Source of the DNA: Ascaphus truei
Lineage: Eukaryota > Chordata > Amphibia > Anura > Ascaphidae
NCBI GenBank assembly: GCA_036426205.1
Contig: CM071568.1
Span: 116,922,311 to 116,986,310 of the forward strand
Length of the DNA stretch: 64,000 nucleotides
Reading direction: 5' to 3'
The translations under genes and the position numbers were made by a program. How positions within the stretch are numbered: the first letter of the stretch is position 1; each line of letters starts with the position of its first letter. The notes below the pieces were generated by a model, which saw nothing but the letters and a program-made list of their open reading frames with translations, made no database searches and had not been told where the DNA came from. This document shows positions 9,713 through 21,435 of the stretch, in pieces.

Positions 9713-11489
9713 ATGGCTGATCTAAGTATGAACACATCAGTTTCCAGGAGGCTTCCTGGTTGTGGAGGTTGATGGCCGAGAATATCTTCGGTGCCTGTGC
9801 ATCCAATGCAGGTTACCAGGACCAGCCCCAAGTACAACAGCACGGTGCCAACAGTGTGGCATTTTCTACCTCTGGCCTATCGAGCCATTTGCTGCTATCG
9901 TGACCCCGCGAGAGGCCTCTCCAGCGACGCTGATCGAAGTGGAGGAGGCGGACGTGAAGGCTGCCTTGGTACCATATGTCACCCCTGCGGTAGGGACTCA
10001 GGCCCAGCCCCCAAGGTGTTCTCCAACGGAGGAGAGCGCGACCGCAGTGGAGGTACCGGAGCGGGCCCGTTTGTACCTATACCCACTGGCGGTGCCGCAA
10101 GGACCCCAGGTGACTCCCCAGTGGAGGTGCCATTGCAGTCCTCGTCGGATGATGATAGAGACAGCCTGTCATCGGTGGTGATGCGCCGGCCGGCAGACCA
10201 CCCCAGCTGTAAAGAAGAGATTCCACTTACCCCCGAGATGGAGCAGACGAGTCCGGAGACCCCCCGACGGCGAGCGCTGGTGCGGCCTGACCCACGTAGA
10301 CGTCCCACGGCCGTGGCGACTCCCAGTGCAGCGGAGATGGGACCTGAGACGGCTCAGAAGGAACCAAAGAGCATCGCAAGACAGAGGAGTGGTAAGAGGA
10401 CACCAACACCCCCTTATTCCCACCAGGTAAAGGAGGAACCTGTGGAGAGAGAGAGGCTTGAGGCCTACCTGCCTGTCTGCGACCCTGATGGTCCACCGCC
10501 GCCCCTTCTGGTCCTCGACGCACTTCCGTTGCGGGACCAAGAAGCGGATGGAGACTCCGCGATGACCAACGATGACGTCACTTCCGGGTCGGACTGGCGC
10601 CGAGGCCTGGAAGCTTTGATTGCTTTGCTAAAGAGAGCTGGGCTGGAAGCAGAGTTCGAGGAATTTAGGGCCCAAGTGGCCAAGCAGGGAGCCAGAAGCA
10701 CTGCCGCAAGAGACAGTACGAAAGTACCTACAGGTCGTGGCATTGCCCAACTCAGAGGCACTGTAATGGACTATGGCGATCATCTTGTCACCGCCCCTAG
10801 TGCCATTGCCCCGGCCCCTGCCCCGTCACGTGCTATGCCACCGGGTCCTAGTGGGAGTAAGCCGAATAAGACACCCAAGTTTTCAACTGATTGTCGGGAT
10901 TGGGTGACAAGTGATGAGGGTTCTGATGGGGAGATACCTATGTCAAGTGTTATACCTGTACCTAACCCCACTATGTTTAATCCTGTACTTAGAGGTAGGG
11001 CCCGAGGGTCCCAGTCTACTGAAAAAGCGGGTCCCGTAAGTCCCAAGGCACCCAAGATGAATCCCACGGTTTACAAAAATATCATTAGAGGGAGGCGTAA
11101 AGGCTCGCACTCTTCTGAGGCAGAGACATCTGGTGTGTCCTCGAGAGCTGAGTCCGAGGAAGGTAAGAGTGTGTCATCCGCATATGAGCACCGAGTTAAA
11201 TGGTGGGCACCGTTATTCACAGGGTACGATGAGGGGATGGACCGCACCAGATTTGTATTAATAAAGAAAGATACTGTAGACCACTGGTGGAACGTAGGCA
11301 CCTATTCTCCATAGGAGGTTGCCGATTAGTTAGATAACAGGTGGAGAGAAATTATGCAAAAGGTGATCACACCCAAAGGTTCATCTATTCTGTATGATGA
11401 TATCGTGCCTGAGGAGCCAAAGTACTGGGTACTGCCAGGAAAGGCTGGGAACCGGAAACTAACTAAGTTAAGTAGAGCAGATAGAGCCA
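9713..11489 (+). pseudogene. Gag-like ORF of LTR retrotransposon, copy 1
   Basis: The start is taken as ATG at 9713 (good context, AAGATGGCTG). The frame breaks at about 9740-9760, continues in a second frame with a Cys cluster (CLCIQC, then CQQC 12 residues on; a possible zinc ribbon) and the motif CRLPG, and breaks again near 10,060-10,140. The rest is one long frame to a TAG at 11,312: Pro/Ser/Thr- and charge-rich low-complexity protein, then a more ordered C-terminus (WWAPLFTGYDEGMD, VDHWWNVGTY). After that TAG the same frame has a second TAG at 11,324-11,326 and then stays open into the LTR fragment. No protease, RT, RNase H or integrase follows. Homology with the minus-strand copy (PGG[FY]L, RC[LI]C, CRLPG, SEGEVPV-like, TPKG-SILY) supports a real coding family. 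The role as Gag is inferred from position between LTRs; no CCHC knuckle or matched family is known to me. Confidence 0.65.
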
Positions 11490-11730
11490 TAGTGTGTGAC
11501 AAGTCTGGAACAGTGGAACAAGTTATGAGTTAGCTAGTGAGGAGAGGAGAGTGAGCAGCCCATGAGTAGAGCTGATAGGAGATAGTGAGGTGGACCAAAT
11601 ACCTCTCACCCTGCTTAGGGGGTGAGGGAAGAGCTAGCCCCACTCTGGACGGCCCTGAGTCCAGACTGGAGGCAGGGACCATCCTAACGGAGAACAGCTA
11701 GTGGGCTGTGTGCATATTGATTGTACCCGT

Positions 11731-11793
<63 letters not shown>

Positions 11794-12065
11794 ATGCTGA
11801 TGCTGGAGACTGAATAAAGAGTCTGCTGTTAAAAGGATCTATTGTGTGAGACTGGAATCTCTCATCCCTGGAGGGTATTTCTGTGGTAGGGATTACACCC
11901 ATATTCCTGGGGCTTACTACAAATGGAGGCGCTACACCATTGAAGAGGAACGAAGGCATCCACCCCAGAAACCTGTCCTGTCCTGTTGTTCCCCCATGTC
12001 ATCGCGGGAGACTCAGGCCCTCCTGTTGCCAGCAGGTATGCACCACACTAAGATGCGCTATTACA
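11490..12065 (+). mobile_element. 3' LTR fragment
   Basis: Repeats 6112-6595 of the 5' LTR, with AATAAA at 11,813-11,818, and ends CTATTACA. About 210 bp of the LTR start is missing and the gag-like frame runs straight into it. The simplest reading is one deletion that removed pol and the start of the 3' LTR. It has a long CTG run where the 5' LTR has only three or four CTG units, and an extra ~20 bp after the internal TGGAGG motif. Confidence 0.75.
11732..11793. repeat. (CTG)n expansion in 3' LTR
   Basis: About 20 CTG units followed by ATG-CTG-ATG variants. The 5' LTR has CTGCTGCTGATGATT at the same place. The poly-Ala/poly-Leu frames across it are not genes. Confidence 0.95.
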
Positions 12066-13439
12066 GATATACTTGGGTTCCGTTTCCCTTTTGTGTGCCT
12101 TTATGACAAGACAACTCAACCAGATTTCACAACAAATAGCAAATATAGCAAACAAAACATCCATATAGTTTGCTACATAGGATCGTCTTGAGATGTTTTT
12201 CCAACATTTTAGGACCATTCCATTACTTTGCCACCATTTTAACACATACAGTAACACAATCTCCCATGGCACGTCGCCCGTTTTTTTCTGATGGTAGAAA
12301 TATTGATGTATACCTCCCAATTTTGTGTTATTTACACACATTTTCTTTTTTAAGGAAGGATAAGTTAATGTACCTTAATGTATCCAGGCCAAAGAATGCA
12401 CATGTGCAGCGTGGTTCCGACAAAGCAGAACAGTGTTTAATTAATGCATCTATTTCTCCTCAATTATCTTACAGGTGAACCTATACAAGAGACAGCCAGG
12501 GCACGTTGATGGAAGATTGTATTATTTTTTCCCAAAGTCTTTGTTATTTCTGTTCTCGTATCAAGCAATAAATATTTTTAGAAATCTTACACCTATATAC
12601 AGTACAATACATATTTCTCTCATTTACTTTAGTAAATACGTCATCATTTCTAAACACTGTGTCTGTTACCTGCAGTTTCCAAGCATTGATAGAGTGTATT
12701 AGAAAAGGGGTGGGTTACATTACACAGAGCAGTACAAAACGTTAATTACTGTAGAAATAGCCTCAGTATACTGTGCATTGAATTTAGGTTAAAGACACAC
12801 TTGCGCCACCTATGGTTACTGCAAAGTCCTGCGGTGGTTGCAAAACACCATTTGGCAGCCGTGGTCACGGGCCGCTACATGCAAACATGAACTGGTGAAT
12901 TGCACTTGGTTGCACTGGTGAATTGCACTTGGTTGCACACGCTCATAGGAACAGTACATATTGCTACTGTAGCAAAAGCAATGAGAGATTATAACATGGT
13001 TTGTGAGGGAGAGAGAGGAAGAGAGAGAGGAAGAGAGAGAGGAAATGCCTGGGACAAGTTTCCGAATTTGCCTCTTTTGACAAAAATTGCAAATGCGATG
13101 AAGTTTGCCAAAAAGTGGTCAAAAGCAAGTTTCCCCATAGGAATCTATATATTTTGCTAAACTTGGCAACATTTGTGCTATGATCTTTGAGAATTTTGCT
13201 GCACAGTTAAATTGTCTATATAAACTTGCAAAGGGAATACATGTCCATGTAACTAAACTTCAAAATCCCCATATCTCATTTTTGTTTCTTACCAGCTTCG
13301 GAAAAAAGTGTGTAAACATGTTAAGTTTCAGGTCAATTTCTTAAATAACTTGACTGAACATTTGCAAATTCTGACTCTTTCTTCCCTGGGCCCAGAGAGT
13401 TTTAGTGCTGTGAAGAAGGATTGTTATACATATTATTGC
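12066..13439. other. Intergenic stretch
   Basis: No supported gene. A small local duplication (TGAATTGCACTTGGTTGCAC, near 12,895-12,938) and a GAGAGAGGAA repeat (13,010-13,045) are present. Confidence 0.4.
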
Positions 13440-13775
13440 ATCAATCTAGCCCATTAGACGAGGGGGTTCAGGTTTCAGAATTCAACAGTGCTTTTTTTTT
13501 AGTCCTGGGGAACCTCGAGTTCCCGAGATACTTACCATCGTAGTTATGTGTTTACTTCCTGGATTGTTATAGATAATATCCACAGTCATATAATAGGAAG
13601 CCACAACGCGGCTTCCTACTGACCTGAGGGACTTGTGAGATTTGACCCGCCATTTTGATTTCTCTAGGGGGAGAGAAAACACTGTCCATTACACTGGTAC
13701 GTATCTTGAGTACCGGGGCTTTCCCAGAGCTAAAAATAGTGGGATTCAGCTCAGGGGGATTCTCAAGTTAGAATT
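13440..13775. repeat. Foldback MITE family, copy D (degenerate)
   Basis: Shares with the better copies at 18.1, 41.9 and 43.95 kb the inner blocks CGAGATACTTACC / GTACGTATCTTGAG, a central ATAGGAAGCC-type segment and AGCTCAGGGGGATT near the right end. Downstream comes GATTGCCGCTT, also seen next to copy B. Confidence 0.5.
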
Positions 13776-14720
13776 CTGTACAAATATGTAAAGGAAAACG
13801 ATTAGGCACGATTGCCGCTTAAAAGGTACATCTTATTTTAATGCGATGAAGACTTATTTGTTTGATAGGGCTGGTAGGTTTATGCATTTGTGTGTATTCT
13901 AACACGTGAATGATGTTCCTGTTTTATTTGCTGTACATGGTGCGGAGGAGGATTTTTGTCTAATTTTTTACCCACCATAACTTATTTAATGTGTGTTTGT
14001 AATTCAAACTGAGTAGTATAACATGTCTAATTTAGAGGATTTTCAGTCAGTTTTGAGCAAATAAAAATATCACTTGTGGGTACATTGACATCTCAGATAG
14101 GTCTGCAACCCTGCTTTTCACTATTATCTCCTAGCATACAATGCTGCCACTGCAGCCAGGGATTCTGGGAAATTACATGCAAATGAGCACACAGTGTCAC
14201 CTTTTAGTCAGTTTCGAGACATTTCAATATTTATCCATTTTTTTTCTCAGTCTACAACAAAAATATTGCCTTATTTTAAAATAAAAGCCAAAAACATCTG
14301 CCAGAGCAAAGGGTGTTGTTTCAGTTACTCTGTCATAAAAATGCCTACACATTATTTTTACCTATTTTTCCATCAACATCATGTACTTTATATTTAATAT
14401 ACAAAATCCTTTTAGAATTAGAATAGCATGGAGTGTACTTAATTACAATGCTTAGCATGGTCCAGAGAGAACGTTATTAAAAGAAGTAACAAGATTGAAG
14501 CACAGCACATTCTTCTCAGAATGATTAGGATTAACAGTAGAAACTGCTGGTTCTGCTTTCTTTAACCTGCTATCCAGTAAATTCATGCCATTTCCTATTA
14601 ATGGGATAGTGACGCTTGAAACACAGTATCTCACAAATGGCTTAAGATGGAAATAAGAAGTTGAACAAAAATGCAAATATCAATATCCTTAGAATGTATA
14701 TGTAGCACACTTGGGGTATG
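13776..14720. other. Intergenic stretch with one dispersed repeat
   Basis: 14,085-14,195 (CAACCCTGC ... CTGCAGCCAGGGATT) recurs inverted at 44,945-45,060. Neighbouring TTTTTACCCACCA also recurs near both. No supported gene. Confidence 0.45.
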
Positions 14721-15040
14721 CTAGTGTAACAGTGTTTCCCCAACCCGGTGGGAGATTTGGCCATTACTGGCCGTGTGGTGCATGATACCTGCTGATAACA
14801 GGAGGGCTGAGATGTCTGCCGGTGGTAGTGGGGACACAGGACTAGACTTCTGGGGTTCATACCCTACATATCTCTTTAGCAGTGCAGCGCCTCCATCTGC
14901 CGTAGGCTCCAGGAACTGAAGGTGATCTCCCACGGTAGAACTTTTAACTCTGTTCCCAGGAAGGTCACGCACCAGGCAGGAGGTATAACAACAGGAATAG
15001 TTTATTATCTCTCTGTACAGCATAGTAACAACTCAGCTAG

Positions 15041-16065
15041 CCAGACATAATGTAACATCGTGATCAGTTAAAATAACCTTTATTAATCTCTAGGGTAAAC
15101 TAAAGTGGTGCGCACATAAAGATAGTACAACATATAACATCTTGCCTTGTATACTATAGGGTCACATGAATAAGGTGCTAAAATAAGCATACCAAATTGC
15201 AATCCTGAATAATACCGTGAGTATTTGAGAGTATTATTTAGCTAGACCACCCATTGTATAGTGTATCTGCATACTGGAATAGTAATGATATAGTCTGGTT
15301 AGACAGACTGCCTACTGGGATAGTATATGTATGGTCTGGTTAGATAATCTAACTCCAGTGTGAACCAAACTACATACTATGGTATACCTATATGCAGCAC
15401 ATCAAATGTGAGCTGTGTCGCCAGCAGTGTATAATCACAGAGTGTGCGCTGTCTTATTCAATATAGGTATATAGGAATGGTAACTATCAGCACAGCTGCA
15501 ATGATATAGCTATGCATACCCCAGTAGTTTATTAAACATACCACCAGTTGCCAATAGCAGTAATTAATGTAAGTATGCAGTGGGTTGTCTGCCTGAAAAT
15601 GACACCTAAGCAAGGCAGGATATATAAAAATTCTCAAAGTGAAAGAGGGTAGGGTGCTGGGTCTGTGTCTGGATGAGTGAGCTCTTATAGTATAATCAGC
15701 TGTATATACAGACACTCCCAGCATAAAGTGATCAGCAGGCTTCTCTTAGCATCGTCCAAAACGGGCTCACTGATCACCACCGTAGTATGGTAAATAAGGC
15801 TATCCGTCTATCTGGTGTTTTGTAACCACTAACCTCAAAATCGCAACCTTAACTAAAAGTCTAAGTAGTTTAAATGTTGCATATACAATGTGTCAGGAGC
15901 CCGAAGTGATGCAGCCTGTAATCAAGTCAGCCTTTGCCGACGATCGTTTCGCGCATGTGCGCTTCCTCAAGGCTGATAGGCTAGCATTATGTGTGCACCA
16001 CTTTAGTTTACCCTAGAGATTAATAAAGGTTATTTTAACTGATCACGATGTTACATTGTGTCTGG
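15041..16065. mobile_element. Inverted-repeat element nested in solo LTR
   Basis: Arms of about 77 bp at 15,041-15,117 (starts CCAGACATAATGTAACATCG) and 15,988-16,065 are near-perfect inverted copies. The CTCAGCTAG / CTAGCTGAG flanks extend the pairing after a 14-bp interruption on the right. The interior is AT-rich without a gene and has a hairpin motif at 15,939-15,972. The layout resembles Penelope-like terminal repeats in inverted order; the family assignment is an inference. Confidence 0.55.
15939..15972 (-). other. TTGAGGAAGCGC...GCGCGAAACG hairpin motif
   Basis: Minus strand: TTGAGGAA, a perfect GCGC-ACAT-GCGC hairpin, then GAAACGATCG. It matches the 24,505 motif in architecture: box, extra A, 4-bp stem, GAAAC. 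It is hammerhead-like, with one changed base in the CTGANGA box and an extra A. Palindromic CGATCG follows. Confidence 0.4.
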
Positions 16066-16917
16066 TTATAGAGTGCTAACTAGCTGAGTTCTTCCTCTCT
16101 ATTATTGACAATTGTTCATTTCTCTGCGCAGCACCATTTCCTATATATGTTCTTCAGCCACACGCAAACAGGCTGAGCAGGGAGGTTAACTCCCTTCCCC
16201 TTCTCCCCACAGGTATTTCAGCACAGTAACAAGGCAGACTTCTGCCCGATGCAGTACTTCTACGTTACCACTGAAGGATGGTCCCTGGACCGTCACTACA
16301 GGCTAAGGGCACCCGCAGCCGTCCTAGCTCTTCCCTGCCTCCCTAGCAGGGGCAGAGGTATGGTCCACACTCACTCTTCCGTGGAGGGAAGAGGACTAGA
16401 GAAGGCCCAATACTCAACCTCTCCAATGTGTGACCTGCCTTCCTCAAGTGGGGAAAGGCACTGCTAAATTTGGGCGGTACCTGCCCTTAAGTACAGCCAG
16501 GAGGAGGACACCAGGTCTGACTCATGATTGGTCATGTCCAGGCCTGATGCCACCGCCTCCCGCTGTCACTCAAATGCAGTAACCAGGAATGGTGAAAACC
16601 CCATATCAACTACTGGCAACCTGATTCTACCAGGGTTTACTGCCAGGAGGGAAGCAAACTAGTAGCCACAGATGGCATGGCTACACTAGAATTATCTTAG
16701 TGAGTCCTGGTCCCTACAGGGAATGAAGGGGTTAAATCCTTTACACGCCCTAGTTCAAGTAGCTAATTTTAAGTAGTTAATAGGAAGTAACTAATGTGAA
16801 GTAACTTACAGTATTTCATATTGCAAGTCACCTAGGCTGGTGATTGGTCAGTCTCTGTTCTTCCAGAATGTGGTGGAAAGGTCAACCCTTTAGGGGACGA
16901 CTCAGTAGTTACAGAAA

Positions 16918-17296
16918 GGCCCCGCTCACTCTGCCTGCTACTTGACGTTCATGCGCTTACGTGCACGCACGTTCGGCACTCTTGGATGTTTGAGTATGGG
17001 AGTTTTCAAACTAGAAACGACTCCTGGCGGCAAAGTACAGCGTTGACGCTGCTGCACTTGAGGGAGACAACTCAAGTTGTAATTTCATGCTGCAGCCGCA
17101 TTGTCAAGTGTACTTCGCCAGCCAATGAAATTACACACACGCACTTTGTTTCTTTTTTTTACATGGATGACGGAGGATATGGAAGTCTCGCGTCATTCAG
17201 TCAGCTGAGGATGAGAACACATCTCCCAGCAGACAGAGGCGCGCTAACGCAGAAGCGCGCACACCGCGTCGTGAGGTAGGCAGAGTGAGCTCGGCC
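16918..17296. mobile_element. MITE, Harbinger-like
   Basis: Terminal inverted repeats GGCCCCGCTCACTCTGCC and (complement of right end) GGCCGAGCTCACTCTGCC. The interior is non-coding. The right flank is TTA, but a matching left TTA is not obvious, so the superfamily is uncertain. Confidence 0.55.
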
Positions 17297-18102
17297 TTAG
17301 TCCTTCTCTTTTCCTGCCCAGCAACAGGGGTAAGAGAAAGCTTATAAATATAAGGGACCTGGATCTTTTCCCTAAGATCCCTGGATGAGATCTCACCTGT
17401 AAATATGTTTATTGTTCTGTAACTAAGGGTAAACCTTTCTTGTTTTCTTGGTTAGGGCAAGTCTCCCAGTATAAGGGCCCTTCAGACACTACACTAAAAA
17501 TGGATCCTGCCACAGTAGGAAGTGAGTTCTTCACAGCAGGGGCTCATTGAGGAGACCCAGGAGAGCTGCTAAGGAATTGCAGGAAAAGGTTCCAGCTCTG
17601 TTGGTGGCAGCAGAGGAAAGGCTTGAAAAAGACATACTCTGCTTACAAGCCTCATGGTCCATGAAACCTGAGTGTATGTGTCTGCATGTAACAAGAAGCA
17701 ATCTTTGTAACCTGAAAACCAGTTTTGTTGCTGCTCTATTCGGACTGTTTCCTAAAAGTTAAGAAACTTCCTGACGCCCATTTCTCATTTTTTGTTCAAC
17801 ACCCCACCCTGCACGAGGTTCCAGCACCCTGACATACACGGTAACCACCGAGCAAGGTAACCAACTGCACACAATAAATCTTTTTTTTTATTTTAGCAGT
17901 GCTTGCTGCTTTATTAACTGTGATTCATTCCACTGCCACAGCAGTAAGACTACTCTCTTTTCTGGACATACCAAATCATATTCATCAGTTTGTGCCCGAT
18001 TATTTTTTTCTTTGGCTTCTATACATACACAGGTGCCCCAGGAATGGGATTAAAGAGGCAATACAAGCCTGCAAATGTTGTTGCTAATTTTTTAATATTG
18101 AA
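17297..18102. other. Intergenic stretch, nothing recognised
   Basis: Short open frames only. No motif or repeat ends were identified. Confidence 0.4.
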
Positions 18103-18444
18103 TTGAAGCAGGGGGGGTCTCTGGAAATGAAACCCGTAAATGTCAGCTCCGGGGACTCCCTGCTTCCACAGATACTTACCTCCGAATTAGGTGCCAGTAG
18201 CTGCTCTCCTCGGCTACCAGGGTTAACAATATGTCCGCTGTTCAAAGATTTCATGTCCTGCGTGCCAATAGAAAGCAATCGGTGTGTCTTCCTATTGGCC
18301 CATGTGGCGCGGGAGCTTTAAACTTGAAAGCCTGATTAACCTGGAGCAGCTACCGGCACCTACTTCCGAGGTGAGTATCTCTGGAAGCAGGGGATCCCCC
18401 GAGCTGAAATGAATGGGGTTCAGCTCCAGAGACCCCCTGCTTCA

Positions 18445-18445
<1 letters not shown>
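18103..18445. repeat. Foldback MITE family, copy A
   Basis: Ends TTGAAGCAGGGGGG / CCCCCTGCTTCAA. Arms pair through CTCTGGA, AGCTC, CTGCTTCC and AGATACTTACCTCCGA. The centre carries ATAGAAAGCAATCGG / TTCCTATTGGCC. No coding content. Confidence 0.8.

Positions 18446-18499
<54 letters not shown>
18446..18499. repeat. (TAA)n microsatellite
   Basis: About 17 units directly abutting foldback copy A. Confidence 0.95.
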
Positions 18500-19525
18500 T
18501 CACCAGTATGGATTACTCCTTTAAGAAGAAGTGCAAGAGAAATTATGAGAGGGCAGGAAAGAAAAGACTAAAATCCAATAAATGTTAAAAGGATTGTTGG
18601 TTCTGTTAAAATCCTGTATTACCGTGCAATCATTGCAGTTCTATATTCTACCAATAAAAAGCTCAATTGTCCTCTCCTGTAGATACTGCAGTGCCTGAAG
18701 CCTATTTTCTAACAAAGATTACTGGAAACAATGGATTTAATTACTTTGAGAGTCCATTTTCAGACATTAATAAAGCACACGGATGGTACTGGAGACTGGA
18801 TCTCTACCTGCTCTCAGATTATAGAGGGGGCTCTTAGTATAAAGAAACAACAACAGCAGAAATATGTAGCATACCTGAAGGAAATTGGATGCAGATGTCA
18901 CTTGAGGGTAAGCAGTAATCCATCAAAAAACTGCATGCACCAAGGGCATACCAGGGGATGATGGTTAATGCTGCACTTGTACATCATGTTGCATATGATA
19001 GGCCTTTAAATTTTAAACAGTTTGGCAGTTGGCACCTTGTTTTCAGCAACATTTTAAATTATTGATTCTGAATGGGATGTTCCTGCAATGGAGCAGCAAA
19101 ACAATCATATTTTGAAATAATAAGAAGGTACTGTAGATGTTTAAATGAATTATCTTCAACTTAAACATTGTTATTGTCATTTAAGTCATTTGAAGTTGAA
19201 AAAAAACTATTGAATTGAAACGTTTCAGTTACCAGATTGAAAGATAACATGAACTACAGTTTTTATGTATTTTATTTCAACTAGAAAATGGTGACAAGGA
19301 ATATACATTGAGGTGTGCATACTGTTTTTCTTGTATACCCAGGGTTATATTACAGACACAACACACACAGACTGTGATGCATAGATTAAAAATAAAAATA
19401 CATCTTATATATAACTGAATATGTACTTAGCATTGTACAATATAAGATACATTTTGACAGATCAAGATAATAGAAGGGAGAGTGCTACTCACCTAAATGG
19501 AAACACCGAAGAGCATACAATCTAA
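18500..19525. other. Intergenic stretch, nothing recognised
   Basis: AT-rich. No supported gene or bounded repeat. Confidence 0.4.
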
Positions 19526-19781
19526 GCTGTTGGACATAGTGCAGGCGCGCAATGCAGTGACTCAGATGCGCTCACGATGGGGAGGCGTGGCCGTGATGTA
19601 ACCAGACTGGTTCACCCTGATTGGCTCAAACGCTCCCGTGACGCGCCGTCACGTGAAAAATCAATTTTTTTTGTCTTTTCAAAATCCTGCGCGTGCCGCA
19701 TCGCATGCAGTATGGCCGGCCTGATTGATTAAATGTTTTTGATCGTACACGCGCAGCATCGCGCGCACTATGGCCGCAGCA
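19526..19781. mobile_element. Harbinger-like MITE
   Basis: Left end GCTGTTGGACATAGTGC and right end GCACTATGGCCGCAGC are inverted copies. Flanks are TAA (19,523-19,525) and TAA (19,782-19,784), the 3-bp duplication typical of PIF/Harbinger. The interior is CpG-rich and non-coding. Confidence 0.65.
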
Positions 19782-19784
19782 TAA

Positions 19785-20474
19785 GTAGTGTAGTGGAGGT
19801 AAACAGATACAGTAGGATAAATATTAGTAAAAATCTTAACACTAATTCCATGTAATCAAAGAGAAGCTACCGCTGTGGGATAAGTTAATAAATGAAGATG
19901 GACAAAGTGCAACAGTGAAGCACAGACTTGTGACAGATTTCTAGCAATGATTAAAGTTTAATTGAAAGGCTTTACATGAGAATTACCATTAAACGGCAAC
20001 ATAAAGCAGAGAGGGTGTCATTGATTTTTAAACAATGCTTTTGCGTTTTGGAGGGCACAGACCTTTTCAGCTGACCTTGCACGGTGTGTGCATCCTCAGT
20101 TCATTTGCCTTGTGTTAGAATCAGTATGCTGCTTTACAAATCTTAAACGTCTAGTTACCAATACTGTTTTTTTATTTTTAATGTTCCTCTCACGTGTCTG
20201 TTTTTTTTAAAAATGGCCTTTGTCTACAGTCAAGCACAATACCACATCTTTTAAAAGATTATTCAATTACTGAATTAGTCAAGTAACTGTCCAGTTAATA
20301 GACTATTTCTATAATTCATTAAGATAATTTGCACATTATAGTAATGTTACCTAAATGGTAAATCAAATGGAAAGTACATTTTAAAAGCAATTTGGAGTAG
20401 GATCCCATCATTGAAGAGGCTATAGAGATAATACAGAGCTGATAAGCAACAATGTATGTATTGTGACAAACGGC
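19785..20474. other. Intergenic stretch, nothing recognised
   Basis: AT-rich. No supported gene. Confidence 0.4.
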
Positions 20475-20477
20475 TTA

Positions 20478-20793
20478 GGCCCGTTCTATACTGCATGCGG
20501 CCGTGCGCGTGCGGGTGCCTGTTCGAAGGCGCGTGCACGTGCCGCATGCTTATTGTAAGTATACTGTGAGAGCTGTGAAGGTACAGTGTTTGTATGTTTA
20601 TGTGTGTTTGTGTGTGTTTATGTGTGTATGTATATGTGTATGTATGTGTAATTTATTATTTATTAAAAAAAACAAACATTGGTAAAAATAAAATATTTAT
20701 TTATTATTTATTAAATTTGTGCAGACACACAAATACATACACACATACACACACATACACATACATACACATGCATACAATATAGTACACGAC

Positions 20794-20840
<47 letters not shown>

Positions 20841-21018
20841 TCAGCGCCGGGAGCGGCACGAAAAGATGATTTTCCCCGTCTTCGTCGCTGTCTGTCGGCT
20901 CCCCGCTCCCTGCAGTGCACGCGCGCGGCCCTTGTATAGAAGGGCTGACTAACCTCAGCCATCTATAACTGCCGTGCGCGCGCATGGCGTAGCACGCGGC
21001 CGCACTATAGAACAGCCC
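20478..21018. mobile_element. Harbinger-like MITE with simple-repeat core
   Basis: Ends GGCCCGTTCTATACTGC and (complement) GGGCTGTTCTATAGTGC, flanked by TTA on both sides (20,475-20,477 and 21,019-21,021). GC-rich ends enclose TGTGTATG/ACACATAC runs, an inverted TTTATTATTTATTAAA pair and an AT microsatellite. A second copy with the same core order ends at 34,340. Open frames through the core encode only simple repeats. Confidence 0.8.
20796..20837. repeat. (AT)n microsatellite
   Basis: About 20 AT units inside the MITE. Confidence 0.95.
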
Positions 21019-21435
21019 TTACTCAGGGGGCTCTGCCGTCTGTCCGTGTCCGTTAGAGTACAGTCTTGTAGGGTAAGAAACATGATGAGCGTTCCTTTAG
21101 GCATGCTTCTGCCTGATTTATTCAGTCCCAGGCACTTTGAAAACAAATACAAAACAAAACCCTGCTCATCTGAGCAATCACTAAACACAGGACCACCCTG
21201 AGTAGGGTTTGGCGGCTTACCTGTTTTCTAATTAGCAGGACAGGTGATAGAAATCAGGCAGCAGACAAACTCTGGTCTGGATCCCTCATTCCTCAGTTCC
21301 AGCACCTGCGAGACTGTGGGATGGAGACATCCCTTCTGTGGCTGCACTTTCCAGCCTAAACAGGATAGAAGCTGTCCAGTATCCTGGGAGCCCTATATAT
21401 CGAATTTATTACCATTCCCTGGTTTCTGTCACAGT

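Larger units (their letters stand above)
14725..16685 (-). mobile_element. Solo LTR with nested insertion
   Basis: On the minus strand it begins TGTAGCCATGCC (16,685) and ends CACTGTTACA (14,725). It is flanked by the 4-bp duplication CTAG (14,721-14,724 and 16,686-16,689). It carries the internal TGGAGGCGCTGCAC motif and an AGGTAT donor-like site near its 3' end, as in the 5903-6659 LTR. About 1.03 kb of unrelated inverted-repeat DNA (15,041-16,065) interrupts it. No internal region or second LTR is attached, so it is a solo LTR left by recombination. Confidence 0.75.

Noticed and set aside
10169..11301. Minus-strand frames of 76-123 codons opposite the gag-like ORF
   Set aside because: Shadows of the plus-strand coding bias; no motif.
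11684..11959. Minus-strand frame with a poly-Ala tract
   Set aside because: Translation of the LTR CTG repeat; no support outside the tract.
20503..20985. Several overlapping frames rich in Val-Cys, Tyr-Ile or Thr-His
   Set aside because: Simple-repeat core of the Harbinger-like MITE.
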